Origin: an uncultured Johnsonella sp.
GTDB lineage: Bacteria; Bacillota; Clostridia; Lachnospirales; Lachnospiraceae
Direction: 5' to 3'
DNA length: 14,576 nt
Assembly (NCBI GenBank): GCA_937927235.1
Contig: CALBCM010000041.1
Span: forward strand, 1-14,576
The notes below the pieces were generated by a model. That model was not told the DNA's origin, did not search any database, and saw nothing but the letters and a program-made list of their open reading frames with translations. Each line of letters starts with the position of its first letter. Positions within the stretch are counted from its first letter, which is position 1. Position numbers and translations under genes: made by a program. This document shows, in pieces, positions 7,800 to 14,576 of the stretch.

Positions 7800-9398
7800 T
7801 CATTTATTGATATCGAGGTCAACAGTAACTTGGTAGAAATCAGTAGGATGGTACTCATATCCTGTCACGCCGGATTTGGAAATCATACTCATCTTGAGGA
7901 AGGAGCAGAAAACCCATGCATTGTCATCAAGAATGACCTGCTGCATCTTAATAGCAAGCTCGCTGCGTTTTGCAGGGTCAAATTCTGCTGCCATCTTCTT
8001 TGCCAGCTCCTCAATTTCATCAGAATGAAAATGTCCCTTATTTTTTGAAGAGCTGTCCAGACAGAAAGAAGTGAAGAAGTATTCCGGGTCACCTATACTT
8101 GCATTTACATTAGCAGAAGCATAAACATCCCATGCATTCATATCTGTGATAATGCTGTTATGGTCTGCAGTGGAATTAATATTGACTGCGATTCCAATCT
8201 CTTTTAAGGTTGCCTGCGCAGATTCAGCCAGAAGAGGAAGCTCCTGCCGGCTCGGATAAGTAAGCCATTTAATTTCAAGCTTTCTGCCGTTCTTTTCACG
8301 GATTCCGTCACCATCGGAATCTATCCATCCTGCTGCTTCTAGAACTGACCTTGCGCCATCAGGATCATAGCTCTCCGTTGTTAGATTGCTTCCTCCAAAA
8401 GAGAAGCTGTCAGGAAAAACACCCTTGGCAACCTCGCCGTTGCCATCCAGCAGCGTAGAAACGAAGCCTTCTTTATCAATTCCCATAGCAATTGCCTTGC
8501 GGACTGCAGGATCAGAAGCGAAAGGACTCTCGTAATTCATCCAGCAGATGAAAGCACGTGAGGTTGCAATCTGAGAAAACTGATAGTTATCATTTCTGAA
8601 CAAAGGATAAGCCTCATAAGCCATTCCATACGCAGCGTCAATATCTCCGGATTGCAGGGCTGCTGAAAGAGTATTGCCGTCAGATATTGTGCGAATGGTC
8701 AATTCATCAATATGCGGCATCCCTCCCCAATAACTTTCATTTTTAATAAGATTAAGATGATCGCCGCTTTCACAATCAACAGCTATATAAGGTCCTGTTC
8801 CGGCAACAATTCCGCCGTCAAATCCGGCATCTACATCTATGATACAACCGTAGGGGTCACAGAGATAATTCAGCAGCGCAGGACGCGGAACCTTGGTTTT
8901 CAGTGTCAGCACCTGCCCATCAGCCATAATCTCATCCAGCATCAGATCACTGGGTGCTCGGTCATGTGTTTTTGTCAGATGCTCTAAGCACTGTTTTACA
9001 GCAGCCGCATTCATTTCCCGTCCGGAAGAAAACTTTACCCCCTCACGAAGCGTAATTTCCCAGGTATACTCATCAACATTTTTCCATTCCGTTGCAAGCC
9101 AGGGAGTCAGCTCCATCTCATCCGACAATTTGAAAAGTGTTTCACCGATTCCATAGCGAATGGTGGCCCAACCTGCATAGTCGTTATGTGGATTCACATC
9201 AGGCTCTGCATTCTCAGGATTAAATGTGGTATCCCCTATGATCATTGTTTTTTTTGCAGGCATCCCGGACCTTGCAGTGCTTTCATTTTTTTTGCTCTTT
9301 CCTGTATCTGCCGTTTCAGTAGAATTGCTGCTCCCGCACCCGGCAAAAACAACCGCTATCAGACATGACATCATAAAAAGCGTAAGAATTCTTTTCAT
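7800..9398 (-). CDS. ABC transporter substrate-binding lipoprotein, family 5 (nickel/peptide type)
   Basis: A 532-aa extracytoplasmic binding protein. Residues 1-20 are a lipoprotein signal (MKRILTLFMM start, lipobox VFAG) with lipidated C21, followed by a Ser/Asn/Lys-rich tether. The mature part is the large two-lobed family 5 fold (OppA/DppA/NikA): YGIGETLFKL near residue 80, TWEITLREGVKFSSG, TGPY near residue 200, and the calcium-loop-like DSDGDGIREKNG. It would deliver substrate to the permease pair encoded upstream. The GETLFK...PWLATEW pattern recalls nickel or metallophore-binding members (NikA/CntA), but substrate cannot be set from sequence; a peptide is the alternative. It is the last gene of the operon, 66 nt after the methyltransferase, with GAGAGGAA before ATG and a terminator right behind. 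A binding protein placed last could be expressed separately, but I see no clear internal promoter. Confidence 0.93.
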   Translation of the reverse strand: MKRILTLFMMSCLIAVVFAGCGSSNSTETADTGKSKKNESTARSGMPAKKTMIIGDTTFNPENAEPDVNPHNDYAGWATIRYGIGETLFKLSDEMELTPWLATEWKNVDEYTWEITLREGVKFSSGREMNAAAVKQCLEHLTKTHDRAPSDLMLDEIMADGQVLTLKTKVPRPALLNYLCDPYGCIIDVDAGFDGGIVAGTGPYIAVDCESGDHLNLIKNESYWGGMPHIDELTIRTISDGNTLSAALQSGDIDAAYGMAYEAYPLFRNDNYQFSQIATSRAFICWMNYESPFASDPAVRKAIAMGIDKEGFVSTLLDGNGEVAKGVFPDSFSFGGSNLTTESYDPDGARSVLEAAGWIDSDGDGIREKNGRKLEIKWLTYPSRQELPLLAESAQATLKEIGIAVNINSTADHNSIITDMNAWDVYASANVNASIGDPEYFFTSFCLDSSSKNKGHFHSDEIEELAKKMAAEFDPAKRSELAIKMQQVILDDNAWVFCSFLKMSMISKSGVTGYEYHPTDFYQVTVDLDINK

Positions 9399-9464
9399 CT
9401 TGTTTTTCCTCTCTATTTAAATCATTAATTTGTATATGCTATTAAAATCTGTCACTAAAACCTC

Positions 9465-10190
9465 TTACTTATATGCAGCAATCAGAAAAACTGCTGCCGG
9501 ATTATAAAACTCATCTATCTCTGCATAAACCCTTTTATAAACTCCTGAATCCACGAAAACCCTTTCAAACCCTGCTTCCATGAGCAGCTGTATGTCCCAA
9601 AGTGGTCTTGGGTGCTGTAATTGCCCAATCTCCCTTGTAATCGCGGCATTTTCCTGCATCATCGTTTCAGAGAGAAGTATATGCGCATGAGTTTGAGGAA
9701 GCTTTACGTGTTGCTCCGTACCCAACTCCACATAGTAGTCAGCATCAAAATTAATCATGACTCCTCCGGGCTTCAGGAGCTTGAACCACTCACAATATGC
9801 TTTTCTGACATCCGGAAGTGTCCAGGTAAGATTTCTTGTCAACAAAACATCAAAGCTTTCCGCTGTAAAGTCCGGAGCTTCGGCATCCATGACATAAAAG
9901 GACACATCAAGTTTCAAAAGAGAGGCCATGTGTTTTGCGTGCTCAATCATATACGGCGTCAGGTCAATACCGGTGACCTGATGGCTCTCTGAAGCCATCA
10001 GGCAGGCAAAAAATCCTGTTCCAGTGCCAATGTCCAATACTCTCATCGGCTTTGTACTGGGAAGCTGTTTTTTTATTTCTCTAAGCCATATCTCACGCTT
10101 TGCGCTTTCAAGCTCCCGGAGCCGCTGTGCTTCAAACCCCTCTGCCCTCAGAGTCCAGTAATCTGTAATCCTTTCCTTTATTTTTTTCAT
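9465..10190 (-). CDS. Class I SAM-dependent methyltransferase in transporter operon
   Basis: A 241-aa protein with the Rossmann-type methyltransferase fold. Motif I is VLDIGTGTGFFACLMA (from residue 51), the acidic end of strand 2 is GIDLTPYMI (D76), motif II/III lies around DAEAPDF (102-108), and motif IV-like LTRNLTWTLPD at 117-127 is followed by LLKPGG. It belongs to the UbiE/Methyltransf_11-type small-molecule group; the acceptor is unknown. It sits between the ATPase and binding-protein genes, 57 nt after the former, in the same direction, so it is very likely co-transcribed. A methyltransferase is not part of the ABC import machine, which suggests it makes or modifies the ligand (for instance a metallophore) or processes it after uptake. 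The ribosome binding site is weak (GACGAG just before ATG). Confidence 0.92.
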   Translation of the reverse strand: MKKIKERITDYWTLRAEGFEAQRLRELESAKREIWLREIKKQLPSTKPMRVLDIGTGTGFFACLMASESHQVTGIDLTPYMIEHAKHMASLLKLDVSFYVMDAEAPDFTAESFDVLLTRNLTWTLPDVRKAYCEWFKLLKPGGVMINFDADYYVELGTEQHVKLPQTHAHILLSETMMQENAAITREIGQLQHPRPLWDIQLLMEAGFERVFVDSGVYKRVYAEIDEFYNPAAVFLIAAYK

Positions 10191-10247
10191 CTCGTCTTAC
10201 TGTCCTAATTAAAAATATTTTTATCCCACTTAGTACACCCTGCCATT

Positions 10248-11012
10248 TTATAAAATGCTGTCAATCAGTCGCTTTGTATAGTCATCTTGGGGGTTCAAGA
10301 TGATTTCGTCCGGATTGCCTTGCTCCACAATTTTTCCTTTATACATGACAAACAGACGGGTACAGAATTTCTGAACCAGCGCAATATCATGGCAGATAAA
10401 AATAATAGAAAGCTGTGCTCCTTTCTGCCGTCTCAGTTTGCCTAATAACTCAAGGATCTCTTTTTGCATTGTCACATCCAGTGCCGAGGTCGCCTCGTCA
10501 CAGACAAGAAGCATTGGCTTCACAGCCAAGGCTCTTGCAATAGCTGCACGCTGACACTGTCCGCCGCTGACCTGATGTGGGTAGCGCTCTGCAAAGTCCG
10601 GTGTCAAACCGCATTGCACAAGGAGCTTTGCTATTTCTTCCTTCACTTCAGAGCGGGTTCTTCCAAGATTGTGCAGACTTTCTCCAATGCCATCACCCAG
10701 CGTACATCTCGGATCAAAGGAATCCGCCGGGGTTTGAAATACCATCTGCATTTTCCGATAAGCCTGCCGAAGTTCTTTCCCTTTTTTCTTTGTAATATTC
10801 TCTCCATCCAATATGATTTTTCCCTCTGTCACGTCAGTCAAACGGGTGATCATATTTGCCACTGTGCTTTTACCGCTGCCGCTTTCACCAACAATGCCAA
10901 GACATTCTCCCTGCAGCAATTCAAAACTGACATGATTAACTGCTGTAAAATTTGGCTGTCCCCGTCTGGTATAAATCTTAGTGAGATTCTCCGCTTTTAA
11001 AACCAGTTCCAT
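10248..11012 (-). CDS. ABC transporter ATPase, Dpp/Nik family (NikE/DppF-like)
   Basis: A 254-aa ATP-hydrolysing subunit. Walker A is GESGSGKST (42-50), the Q-loop is at about Q93, the signature is VSGGQ (148-152), Walker B is LLVCDE (168-173) and the H-loop is ICHD. The D-loop variant DEATSALD replaces the commoner DEPTSALD. It is the second of two ATPases and by order corresponds to NikE/DppF. It lacks the long C-terminal oligopeptide extension found in many OppD/DppD proteins; the C-terminus ends shortly after DDYTKRLIDS. The start lies 5 nt after the upstream ATPase stop, with AAAGG 8 nt before ATG. The two ATPases would form a heterodimer on the cytoplasmic face of the permease pair. Confidence 0.94.
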   Translation of the reverse strand: MELVLKAENLTKIYTRRGQPNFTAVNHVSFELLQGECLGIVGESGSGKSTVANMITRLTDVTEGKIILDGENITKKKGKELRQAYRKMQMVFQTPADSFDPRCTLGDGIGESLHNLGRTRSEVKEEIAKLLVQCGLTPDFAERYPHQVSGGQCQRAAIARALAVKPMLLVCDEATSALDVTMQKEILELLGKLRRQKGAQLSIIFICHDIALVQKFCTRLFVMYKGKIVEQGNPDEIILNPQDDYTKRLIDSIL

Positions 11013-11017
11013 CCTTC

Positions 11018-11797
11018 TTACCTTTCAAGATGTGGCACCGCCGACATCAAAAGTTTTGTATATCTCTCCTTTGGATTATTCAGTATCTGGTTTGCATCGC
11101 CATACTCTATCATTTCGCCATTTTGCATCACAAGCACTTTATCTGCCATAGCCCTGATCACACCGATATTATGAGTAACCAGTACAATAGCGGTTCCAAA
11201 TGCCTCCCTCACAAGGAGCATCTCCTCAACCACCTGCTTCTGCACTGATACATCAAGTGCGGAAGTTGGTTCATCTGCCAGAAGTACCTTAGGGAAAAGC
11301 AGTATTGCTGCAGCAATACCGACACGCTGCTGCATACCTCCGGAAAGCTCAAACGGATAGCTGTCCAATATTTTTCTGCCGTCTTCAAAACCCAACCTCT
11401 TTAGCAGCTCCAACACGCGGATGGTAAATTTCTCTTTTGTGATGGATTCATGCTCGGCTACACTCTCGTAAAGCTGCGCTCCCACCGTGCGAATGGAGCA
11501 GAATGAACTGCCGGCGTTTTGAAAAATCATTCCCAGTTCAGGTCCGTTCAGTTTTCTAAGCTCAGCCTCATTAAGCTCAGGAAGGTTTTTACCTTTGTAC
11601 CAGATGTCTCCCCGGGTAACCATTCCAGTATTACCTAATAATCCCATGGCAGCCCGAATCAGAGTCGACTTTCCTGAACCGCTTTCCCCTGCAATTCCGA
11701 GGATTTCCCCTTCATCAACAGAAAAGCTTATGTCCCTTACCGCCTGAAAACCATTGTAATTAATATCTACATGTTCAAATCTAAGAATTTCTGCCAT
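11018..11797 (-). CDS. ABC transporter ATPase, Dpp/Nik family (NikD/DppD-like)
   Basis: A 259-aa ATPase subunit. Walker A is GESGSGKST (37-45), the Q-loop IFQN has Q93, the signature is LSGGMQQR (151-158), Walker B is VLLADE (171-176) and the H-loop is VTHN. The start MAEILRFEHV at 11797 is chosen over an in-frame ATG at 11884, because the latter would add 29 residues that are only the permease gene read in another frame, and AGGGGG stands just before 11797. There is one base between the permease stop and this ATG, so translation is coupled. It pairs with the next ATPase and drives uptake of the operon's nickel- or peptide-type substrate. Confidence 0.94.
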   Translation of the reverse strand: MAEILRFEHVDINYNGFQAVRDISFSVDEGEILGIAGESGSGKSTLIRAAMGLLGNTGMVTRGDIWYKGKNLPELNEAELRKLNGPELGMIFQNAGSSFCSIRTVGAQLYESVAEHESITKEKFTIRVLELLKRLGFEDGRKILDSYPFELSGGMQQRVGIAAAILLFPKVLLADEPTSALDVSVQKQVVEEMLLVREAFGTAIVLVTHNIGVIRAMADKVLVMQNGEMIEYGDANQILNNPKERYTKLLMSAVPHLER

Positions 11798-11798
11798 A

Positions 11799-12650
11799 TT
11801 ATTTCCCCCTGAACTTCGGGTCTGCATAATCCCGAATAGTATCACCAAGAAGGTTAAAAACCATGACGGAGATAAAAATAGCAAAGCCGGGTGCTAAAGT
11901 AACCCAAGGAGCTGTCGTAAGCAAGCTCCTCGTATCACTCATCATGCTTCCCCACTCAGCAGCAGGCGGCTTGGCTCCGAGACCAAGAAAACTTAATCCT
12001 GCCAGCTCCGTCATCATCGTTCCGATATCCAGCATGGATGTTACTAAAATAGGACCGATGACATTGGGTAAGATATGCTTCATAAGGAGCTTTGCCGTAC
12101 CGCTGCCCGAAAGAATCGCTGCTTTTATATACGGCATTTCTTTTTGCACCAGCGTTTGACTCCTGGCGATGCGGGCGTACTTAGGCCATGAAATAACGGC
12201 AAGAGCAATAATGGCATTCTGAAGCCCTCCGCCCAGCACACCTGCTACAGCTAATGCAAAAACCAACCCCGGAAACGCCAGAAACATATCTGATATCCGC
12301 ATCAAAACAATATCTGCCCATTTTCCATGCCACCCGCAGAAAATACCGACTGCCGTCCCAACCACGGTAACAATGGCTGCAAGCAGCAATGTTGAATATA
12401 TGCTTGTCCTGCTCCCGACAATTACCCTTGAGAGCATATCTCGCCCATAACGGTCTGTACCGAAAAGATGTGTTGCCGAGAATGCCGCTTTTGCATTTCT
12501 GAGGTCCTGTAGATAGGGATTATAAGGGGTCAAATACTCAGAGAAGGCAGAGCATACAAGCAGAATCACTGCCAGAGTGCCGAAGATGATTAAACGCAGT
12601 TTCACGTTATTTTTTTTAATTTTCTGAATTCTGACTGTAGGCTCATTCAT
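11799..12650 (-). CDS. nikC: ABC transporter permease, NikC/DppC-like
   Basis: A 283-aa inner-membrane permease. A first TM helix at about 18-40 is followed by the OppC-type N-terminal linker with HLFGTDRYGRDMLSR, then a core of about five further helices. The EAA-type coupling loop reads KAAILSGSGTAKLLMKHILP. The stretch LDIGTMMTELAGLSFLGLG plus AEWG and a C-terminal FISVMVFNLLGD is markedly similar to E. coli NikC (LDIGHMMLHVAGMSFLGLG, FISVMAFNLVGD), which favours a nickel-type over a general peptide transporter, though homologues of other specificity exist. The start ATG overlaps the upstream permease stop by 4 nt (ATGA). It forms the membrane channel with the other permease. Confidence 0.93.
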   Translation of the reverse strand: MNEPTVRIQKIKKNNVKLRLIIFGTLAVILLVCSAFSEYLTPYNPYLQDLRNAKAAFSATHLFGTDRYGRDMLSRVIVGSRTSIYSTLLLAAIVTVVGTAVGIFCGWHGKWADIVLMRISDMFLAFPGLVFALAVAGVLGGGLQNAIIALAVISWPKYARIARSQTLVQKEMPYIKAAILSGSGTAKLLMKHILPNVIGPILVTSMLDIGTMMTELAGLSFLGLGAKPPAAEWGSMMSDTRSLLTTAPWVTLAPGFAIFISVMVFNLLGDTIRDYADPKFRGK

Positions 12651-13591
12651 CCCTTACTCACCCCCAAGCGAATACGCGGGTCAAGTGCATGATACAAAAG
12701 GTCCGTAATCAAATTCACCATTACATAGATAATTGCCATCCAGACCACATATGCCTGAATTAAGGGATAATCTCGCATGGTGATAGCATCTACGGCTAGT
12801 TTACCGACTCCGTCCCACATAAAGATGCTTTCAATAATTGCTGTTCCTCCAAGCAGACTCCCTATAGACAGTGCGAGAAGCGTGATAATTGTCAGCATGG
12901 AGGATTTCAGAACGCTCCTCCATAAAATAACTCTTCCCCTGATACCTCTCGCTTTTGCACCTGTCACATATTCTTTATTTAATTCTTCCAGCACGGTTGC
13001 ACGTACTTGCCTCATATATTTTGCGGACATGGCAATCGCTAAGGTAAGTGTCGGCATGACAGCGCTCTTAACAGAGGTTCCACTCGCTATAACCGGCAGC
13101 CATCGCAGCTTTATCGCAAGCATCTGCATCAAAAGAAGCGCTACAAAGAAATTTGGCATGGAATTACCAATAAAACTTAAAAACCGCAGCATGTAGTCCG
13201 TAGCTTTATCATGACGAACTGCTGCCAGCACTCCAAGTGGAATGGATACGATAATGGTTATAAGTATTGAAAGCGCTGTCAGCAGGAGCGTAGCCGGAAG
13301 TTTGGAGGTAAATGTCTTAAAGACATCCCTGCCGGAAACATAACTTATGCCCATATCTCCTGTGAGCATACCGCCCAGCCAGGAAGCATATTGAAAAAGA
13401 AATGGTTTATCAAGTCCCAGTTCAGCTTTTTTCGCATCAATAATTTCCTGTGAAACAGCAGCGCCGACGTTAGAGTAGAGTTCCTCAACTGCATCACTCC
13501 CGGCCAGACGCATCATGGCAAAGGAAAGAAAAGTGATTCCTATTAGAACCGGGATCAGCTGTAAAAATCTTTGTATAACATATTTTCGCAT
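12647..13591 (-). CDS. nikB: ABC transporter permease, NikB/DppB-like
   Basis: A 314-aa permease and first gene of the six-gene operon. The N-terminus YVIQRFLQLIPVLIGITFL is the first TM helix typical of OppB/NikB, then a periplasmic loop with GLDKPFLFQYASWL and GDMGISY. Five further helices follow, with the EAA-like loop YVTGAKARGIRG. The end, IIESIFMWDGVGKLAVDAI, RDYPLIQAYV and LDPRIR, closely follows the NikB pattern (IIENIFAWPGVGRYAVSAI, RDYPVIQ, LDPRIR). AGAGAGGA precedes the ATG. It is preceded by a consensus promoter and a long structured leader, so expression of the whole transporter is probably set by attenuation here. Confidence 0.94.
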   Translation of the reverse strand: MRKYVIQRFLQLIPVLIGITFLSFAMMRLAGSDAVEELYSNVGAAVSQEIIDAKKAELGLDKPFLFQYASWLGGMLTGDMGISYVSGRDVFKTFTSKLPATLLLTALSILITIIVSIPLGVLAAVRHDKATDYMLRFLSFIGNSMPNFFVALLLMQMLAIKLRWLPVIASGTSVKSAVMPTLTLAIAMSAKYMRQVRATVLEELNKEYVTGAKARGIRGRVILWRSVLKSSMLTIITLLALSIGSLLGGTAIIESIFMWDGVGKLAVDAITMRDYPLIQAYVVWMAIIYVMVNLITDLLYHALDPRIRLGVSKG

Positions 13592-13653
13592 TTCTCATCC
13601 TCTCTACTCTACTGGACATTTAAGCTCCAGCCACTTTGTTTGTTTCTGAAATC

Positions 13654-13695
13654 AAAAAAAGACATACACCTCCCCTGTCAAGAGAAATGTACGCC
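13654..13695 (-). terminator. Intrinsic terminator inside the nikB leader
   Basis: Arms 13695-13681 and 13675-13661 pair over 15 positions (several G-U) around a UGACA loop, and T7 follows at 13660-13654. It lies downstream of the nikB promoter, so readthrough is needed for transporter expression. It could also stop transcripts coming from the upstream gene. Confidence 0.75.
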
Positions 13696-13749
13696 TTCAT
13701 GACCTACTAATGTGAAAATATAGGAATATGTGCTTCTACACAATAAATA

Positions 13750-13765
13750 AACAGCTTCAGCTGTT
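13750..13765. repeat. Inverted repeat at the predicted transcript start
   Basis: AACAGCTTCAGCTGTT is a 7-2-7 inverted repeat covering roughly +2 to +17 of the nikB transcript. It may be a stabilising 5' hairpin, an operator that blocks initiation, or, with the TTTATTTATT that follows on the minus strand, a weak terminator of the DUF3842-like gene. Confidence 0.55.
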
Positions 13766-13773
13766 GGTTAAAT

Positions 13774-13802
13774 ATTATATCGCAATTTACTTTTTATGTC
13801 AA
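13774..13802 (-). promoter_or_regulatory. Consensus sigma-A promoter of the transporter operon
   Basis: -35 TTGACA (13797-13802) and -10 TATAAT (13774-13779) are both perfect and separated by 17 bp on the minus strand. The -35 box lies in the last codons of the upstream gene (Leu-Thr-stop). Such a strong promoter in front of a terminator hairpin fits control after initiation. Confidence 0.88.
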
Positions 13803-14213
13803 ATACATTTTTAACTGCTTCAAAGCATCTGCAATGAGCCGGCCGGTGCTTAAATCAGATACACCTGCAATATAGTTATTACAGTTGTTGAACGGAATCA
13901 TAATTCTCATTGCATCAGCCTGTGCGATAGCACAGGCTATAGCAGGAGTAATTTCCCCAAGCATTGCATCCGCAACCACCATCCCGATCGGTCCGATGAT
14001 AATATCCGCCTTTCTGCTGGCAACACGAGCTGCATTTTCTCCGGTAGCAGCCTCATCGGCACCGGCTCTGAGCATTGCACTTGTTGCCGTTGAATTTGCT
14101 CCTACCGCCAGAACATGAACCTCCGGCAGCTCTTTTTTTATTATTGTGATCAGTTGTTTCCCAAGGCCACCTCCCTGTGCATCGACGACCATGACTGTTT
14201 TTTTCTCATTCAT
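13794..14213 (-). CDS. DUF3842-like small protein, function unknown
   Basis: A 139-aa soluble protein with no signal peptide or TM segment. It opens with a hydrophobic strand and glycine-rich loop, VMVVDAQGGGLGKQL (7-21), which looks like a Rossmann-type nucleotide-binding turn but is not a Walker A. Further conserved-looking parts are ADEAATGENA, IIIGPIGMVVADAMLGEITP and IPFNNCNNYIAGV. The build matches what I remember of the DUF3842 family of Clostridia; no biochemical role is known to me. AAGGA lies 9 nt before the ATG. It is upstream of, and in the same direction as, the transporter operon, whose -35 box it contains, so the two are adjacent but probably separately controlled. A role linked to the transported substrate is only a guess. 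Confidence 0.75.
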   Translation of the reverse strand: MNEKKTVMVVDAQGGGLGKQLITIIKKELPEVHVLAVGANSTATSAMLRAGADEAATGENAARVASRKADIIIGPIGMVVADAMLGEITPAIACAIAQADAMRIMIPFNNCNNYIAGVSDLSTGRLIADALKQLKMYLT

Positions 14214-14230
14214 TCTGTTTCATCCTTATT

Positions 14231-14260
14231 AATATATTCGGTGCCTATGTCGGTTGACAA
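14231..14260 (-). promoter_or_regulatory. Possible promoter of the DUF3842-like gene
   Basis: -35 TTGTCA (14255-14260) and -10 TATATT (14231-14236), each one mismatch from consensus, are 18 bp apart on the minus strand. The start would lie very near the ribosome binding site, leaving an untranslated leader of only about 15 nt, so the call is tentative. Confidence 0.4.
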
Positions 14261-14346
14261 CAGCCAGCACTAAATTACAATTTTAACTAAGTTCCCATCA
14301 GAGTCATACTGTTATGATATAGTTTAATTTATACTTCACATATATA

Positions 14347-14421
14347 TCATATATCTATCTGATTTATTAAATTTCGTTGTTTTTTATTAGGGTATGCCCT
14401 AAACTTAATACCTTTGTTCAT
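14347..14421 (-). pseudogene. tnpB: N-terminal remnant of an IS200/IS605-type TnpB
   Basis: A 24-codon frame begins with MNKGIKFRAYPNKKQRNLI, the conserved helix-turn-helix start of TnpB/OrfB proteins (typical form KAYKFRLYPNKEQ...LINKTFG). It breaks after LINQ, where TFGC is expected, and ends in IDI and a stop. The rest of TnpB does not follow downstream. TnpB is the RNA-guided nuclease of IS200/IS605 and IS607 elements; this fragment can have no activity and marks an old insertion. Confidence 0.65.
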
Positions 14422-14471
14422 ACTAACACCTATGGTCTTGTTTTTTGGTATCAACGTACCATTTGATTGTT

Positions 14472-14576
14472 TCAGAACTTACATCGCCTGCTGTACTTGC
14501 AAAGCAGCTTTGAGTCTACAGACTCGGCATTGCTCTTAATTGTGGAAATTCCTTTCTTAACTGTAAAGAAGTACAA
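14472..14576 (-). pseudogene. Open frame running off the window edge, with two hairpins
   Basis: The minus-strand frame from the edge is open for 34 codons (ending SRRCKF, stop at 14472). I cannot identify it. It contains two adjacent hairpins: CAAAGC/GCTTTG (14500-14512) and GAGTCT/AGACTC (14512-14525). Such hairpins occur at IS200/IS605 ends and in tnpB-derived guide RNAs, so this may be the tail of another element copy just before the tnpB start remnant. Confidence 0.3.

Larger units (their letters stand above)
13592..13767 (-). promoter_or_regulatory. Structured leader RNA of the transporter operon (candidate attenuator)
   Basis: About 175 nt lie between the predicted transcript start and the nikB ATG. 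In transcript order they hold a 5' hairpin (13765-13750), an A+U-rich stretch with ACAUAUUCCU (13731-13722), a 15-bp terminator hairpin (13695-13661), U7 (13660-13654) and the ribosome binding site. ACAUAUUCCU can pair at nine of ten positions with AGGUGUAUGU (13671-13662), the terminator's 3' arm, so terminator and antiterminator would exclude each other. I do not recognise a known riboswitch or T-box consensus. Confidence 0.5.
14214..14576. other. Gene-poor, decayed region at the window edge
   Basis: Beyond the DUF3842-like gene there is no intact gene to the window end. The region holds a possible promoter (14231-14260), an A+T-rich stretch (about 14290-14370) without recognised function, the tnpB N-terminal remnant and the hairpin-bearing open frame. 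It looks like an insertion-element graveyard. Confidence 0.6.

Noticed and set aside
11018..11884. ATPase start at the ATG of 11884
   Set aside because: The added 29 residues are the permease gene read in another frame; 11797 has a strong ribosome binding site and the typical ATPase N-terminus.
7773..13196. Other-frame ORFs over the transporter operon (for example 7889-8092 minus, 9621-9992 plus, 10464-11000 plus, 12777-13196 plus)
   Set aside because: All lie over recognised genes and show no domain or start signal of their own.
13592..13767. Known NiCo, SAM, cobalamin or T-box leader
   Set aside because: I could not find the conserved sequence blocks of these classes (for example no T-box AGGGUGG element), and the space before the terminator, about 70 nt, is too short for cobalamin or T-box RNAs.
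14387..14402. Palindrome TTAGGG/CCCTAA as an operator
   Set aside because: It falls inside the tnpB remnant coding sequence and has only a 6-bp stem without promoter context.

Overview
The window looks like a Bacillota (Firmicutes) chromosome, most likely a Clostridia/Lachnospiraceae-type organism. The reasons are an A+T-rich type II-A CRISPR locus, strong AGGAGG-like ribosome binding sites, consensus sigma-A promoters, a zinc-ribbon membrane protein with tyrosine/glutamine repeats, and a DUF3842-like gene. The taxonomic call is inference. Every protein-coding gene is on the minus strand; the only clear plus-strand transcription unit is the tracrRNA.

Region 1 (1-6630) is a complete type II-A CRISPR-Cas locus. 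In minus-strand order it runs cas9, cas1, cas2, csn2, leader, array. The four genes overlap by 4 to 11 nt, so they form one operon. The array has six identical 36-nt repeats, six spacers and a degenerate leader-distal repeat. A divergent tracrRNA with consensus-like promoter, anti-repeat, hairpins and terminator sits beside the cas9 start. The main oddity is that cas9 is split by one extra base in a 4-base homopolymer (6024-6027). All catalytic motifs of Cas9 survive, but in two frames. The downstream frame happens to have its own ATG preceded by an AAGGAG sequence.

Region 2 (6631-7799) holds an uncharacterised zinc-ribbon/two-TM protein with a GTG start and possibly a frameshifted 3' end, followed by a very strong hairpin terminator that closes the next operon.

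Region 3 (7800-13802) is a six-gene operon for an ABC importer of the nickel/peptide family: two permeases, two ATPases, a class I SAM-dependent methyltransferase and a lipoprotein substrate-binding protein. The permeases look closest to NikB and NikC. A perfect TTGACA-N17-TATAAT promoter drives it, followed by a leader of about 175 nt with a 15-bp terminator hairpin plus U7 and a competing antiterminator pairing. This candidate attenuator or riboswitch matches no RNA class I recognise and is, with the split cas9, the most interesting element here.

Region 4 (13794-14576) has a DUF3842-like gene whose last codons carry the -35 box of the transporter promoter, and then an IS200/IS605-type tnpB remnant in a decayed stretch running to the window edge.
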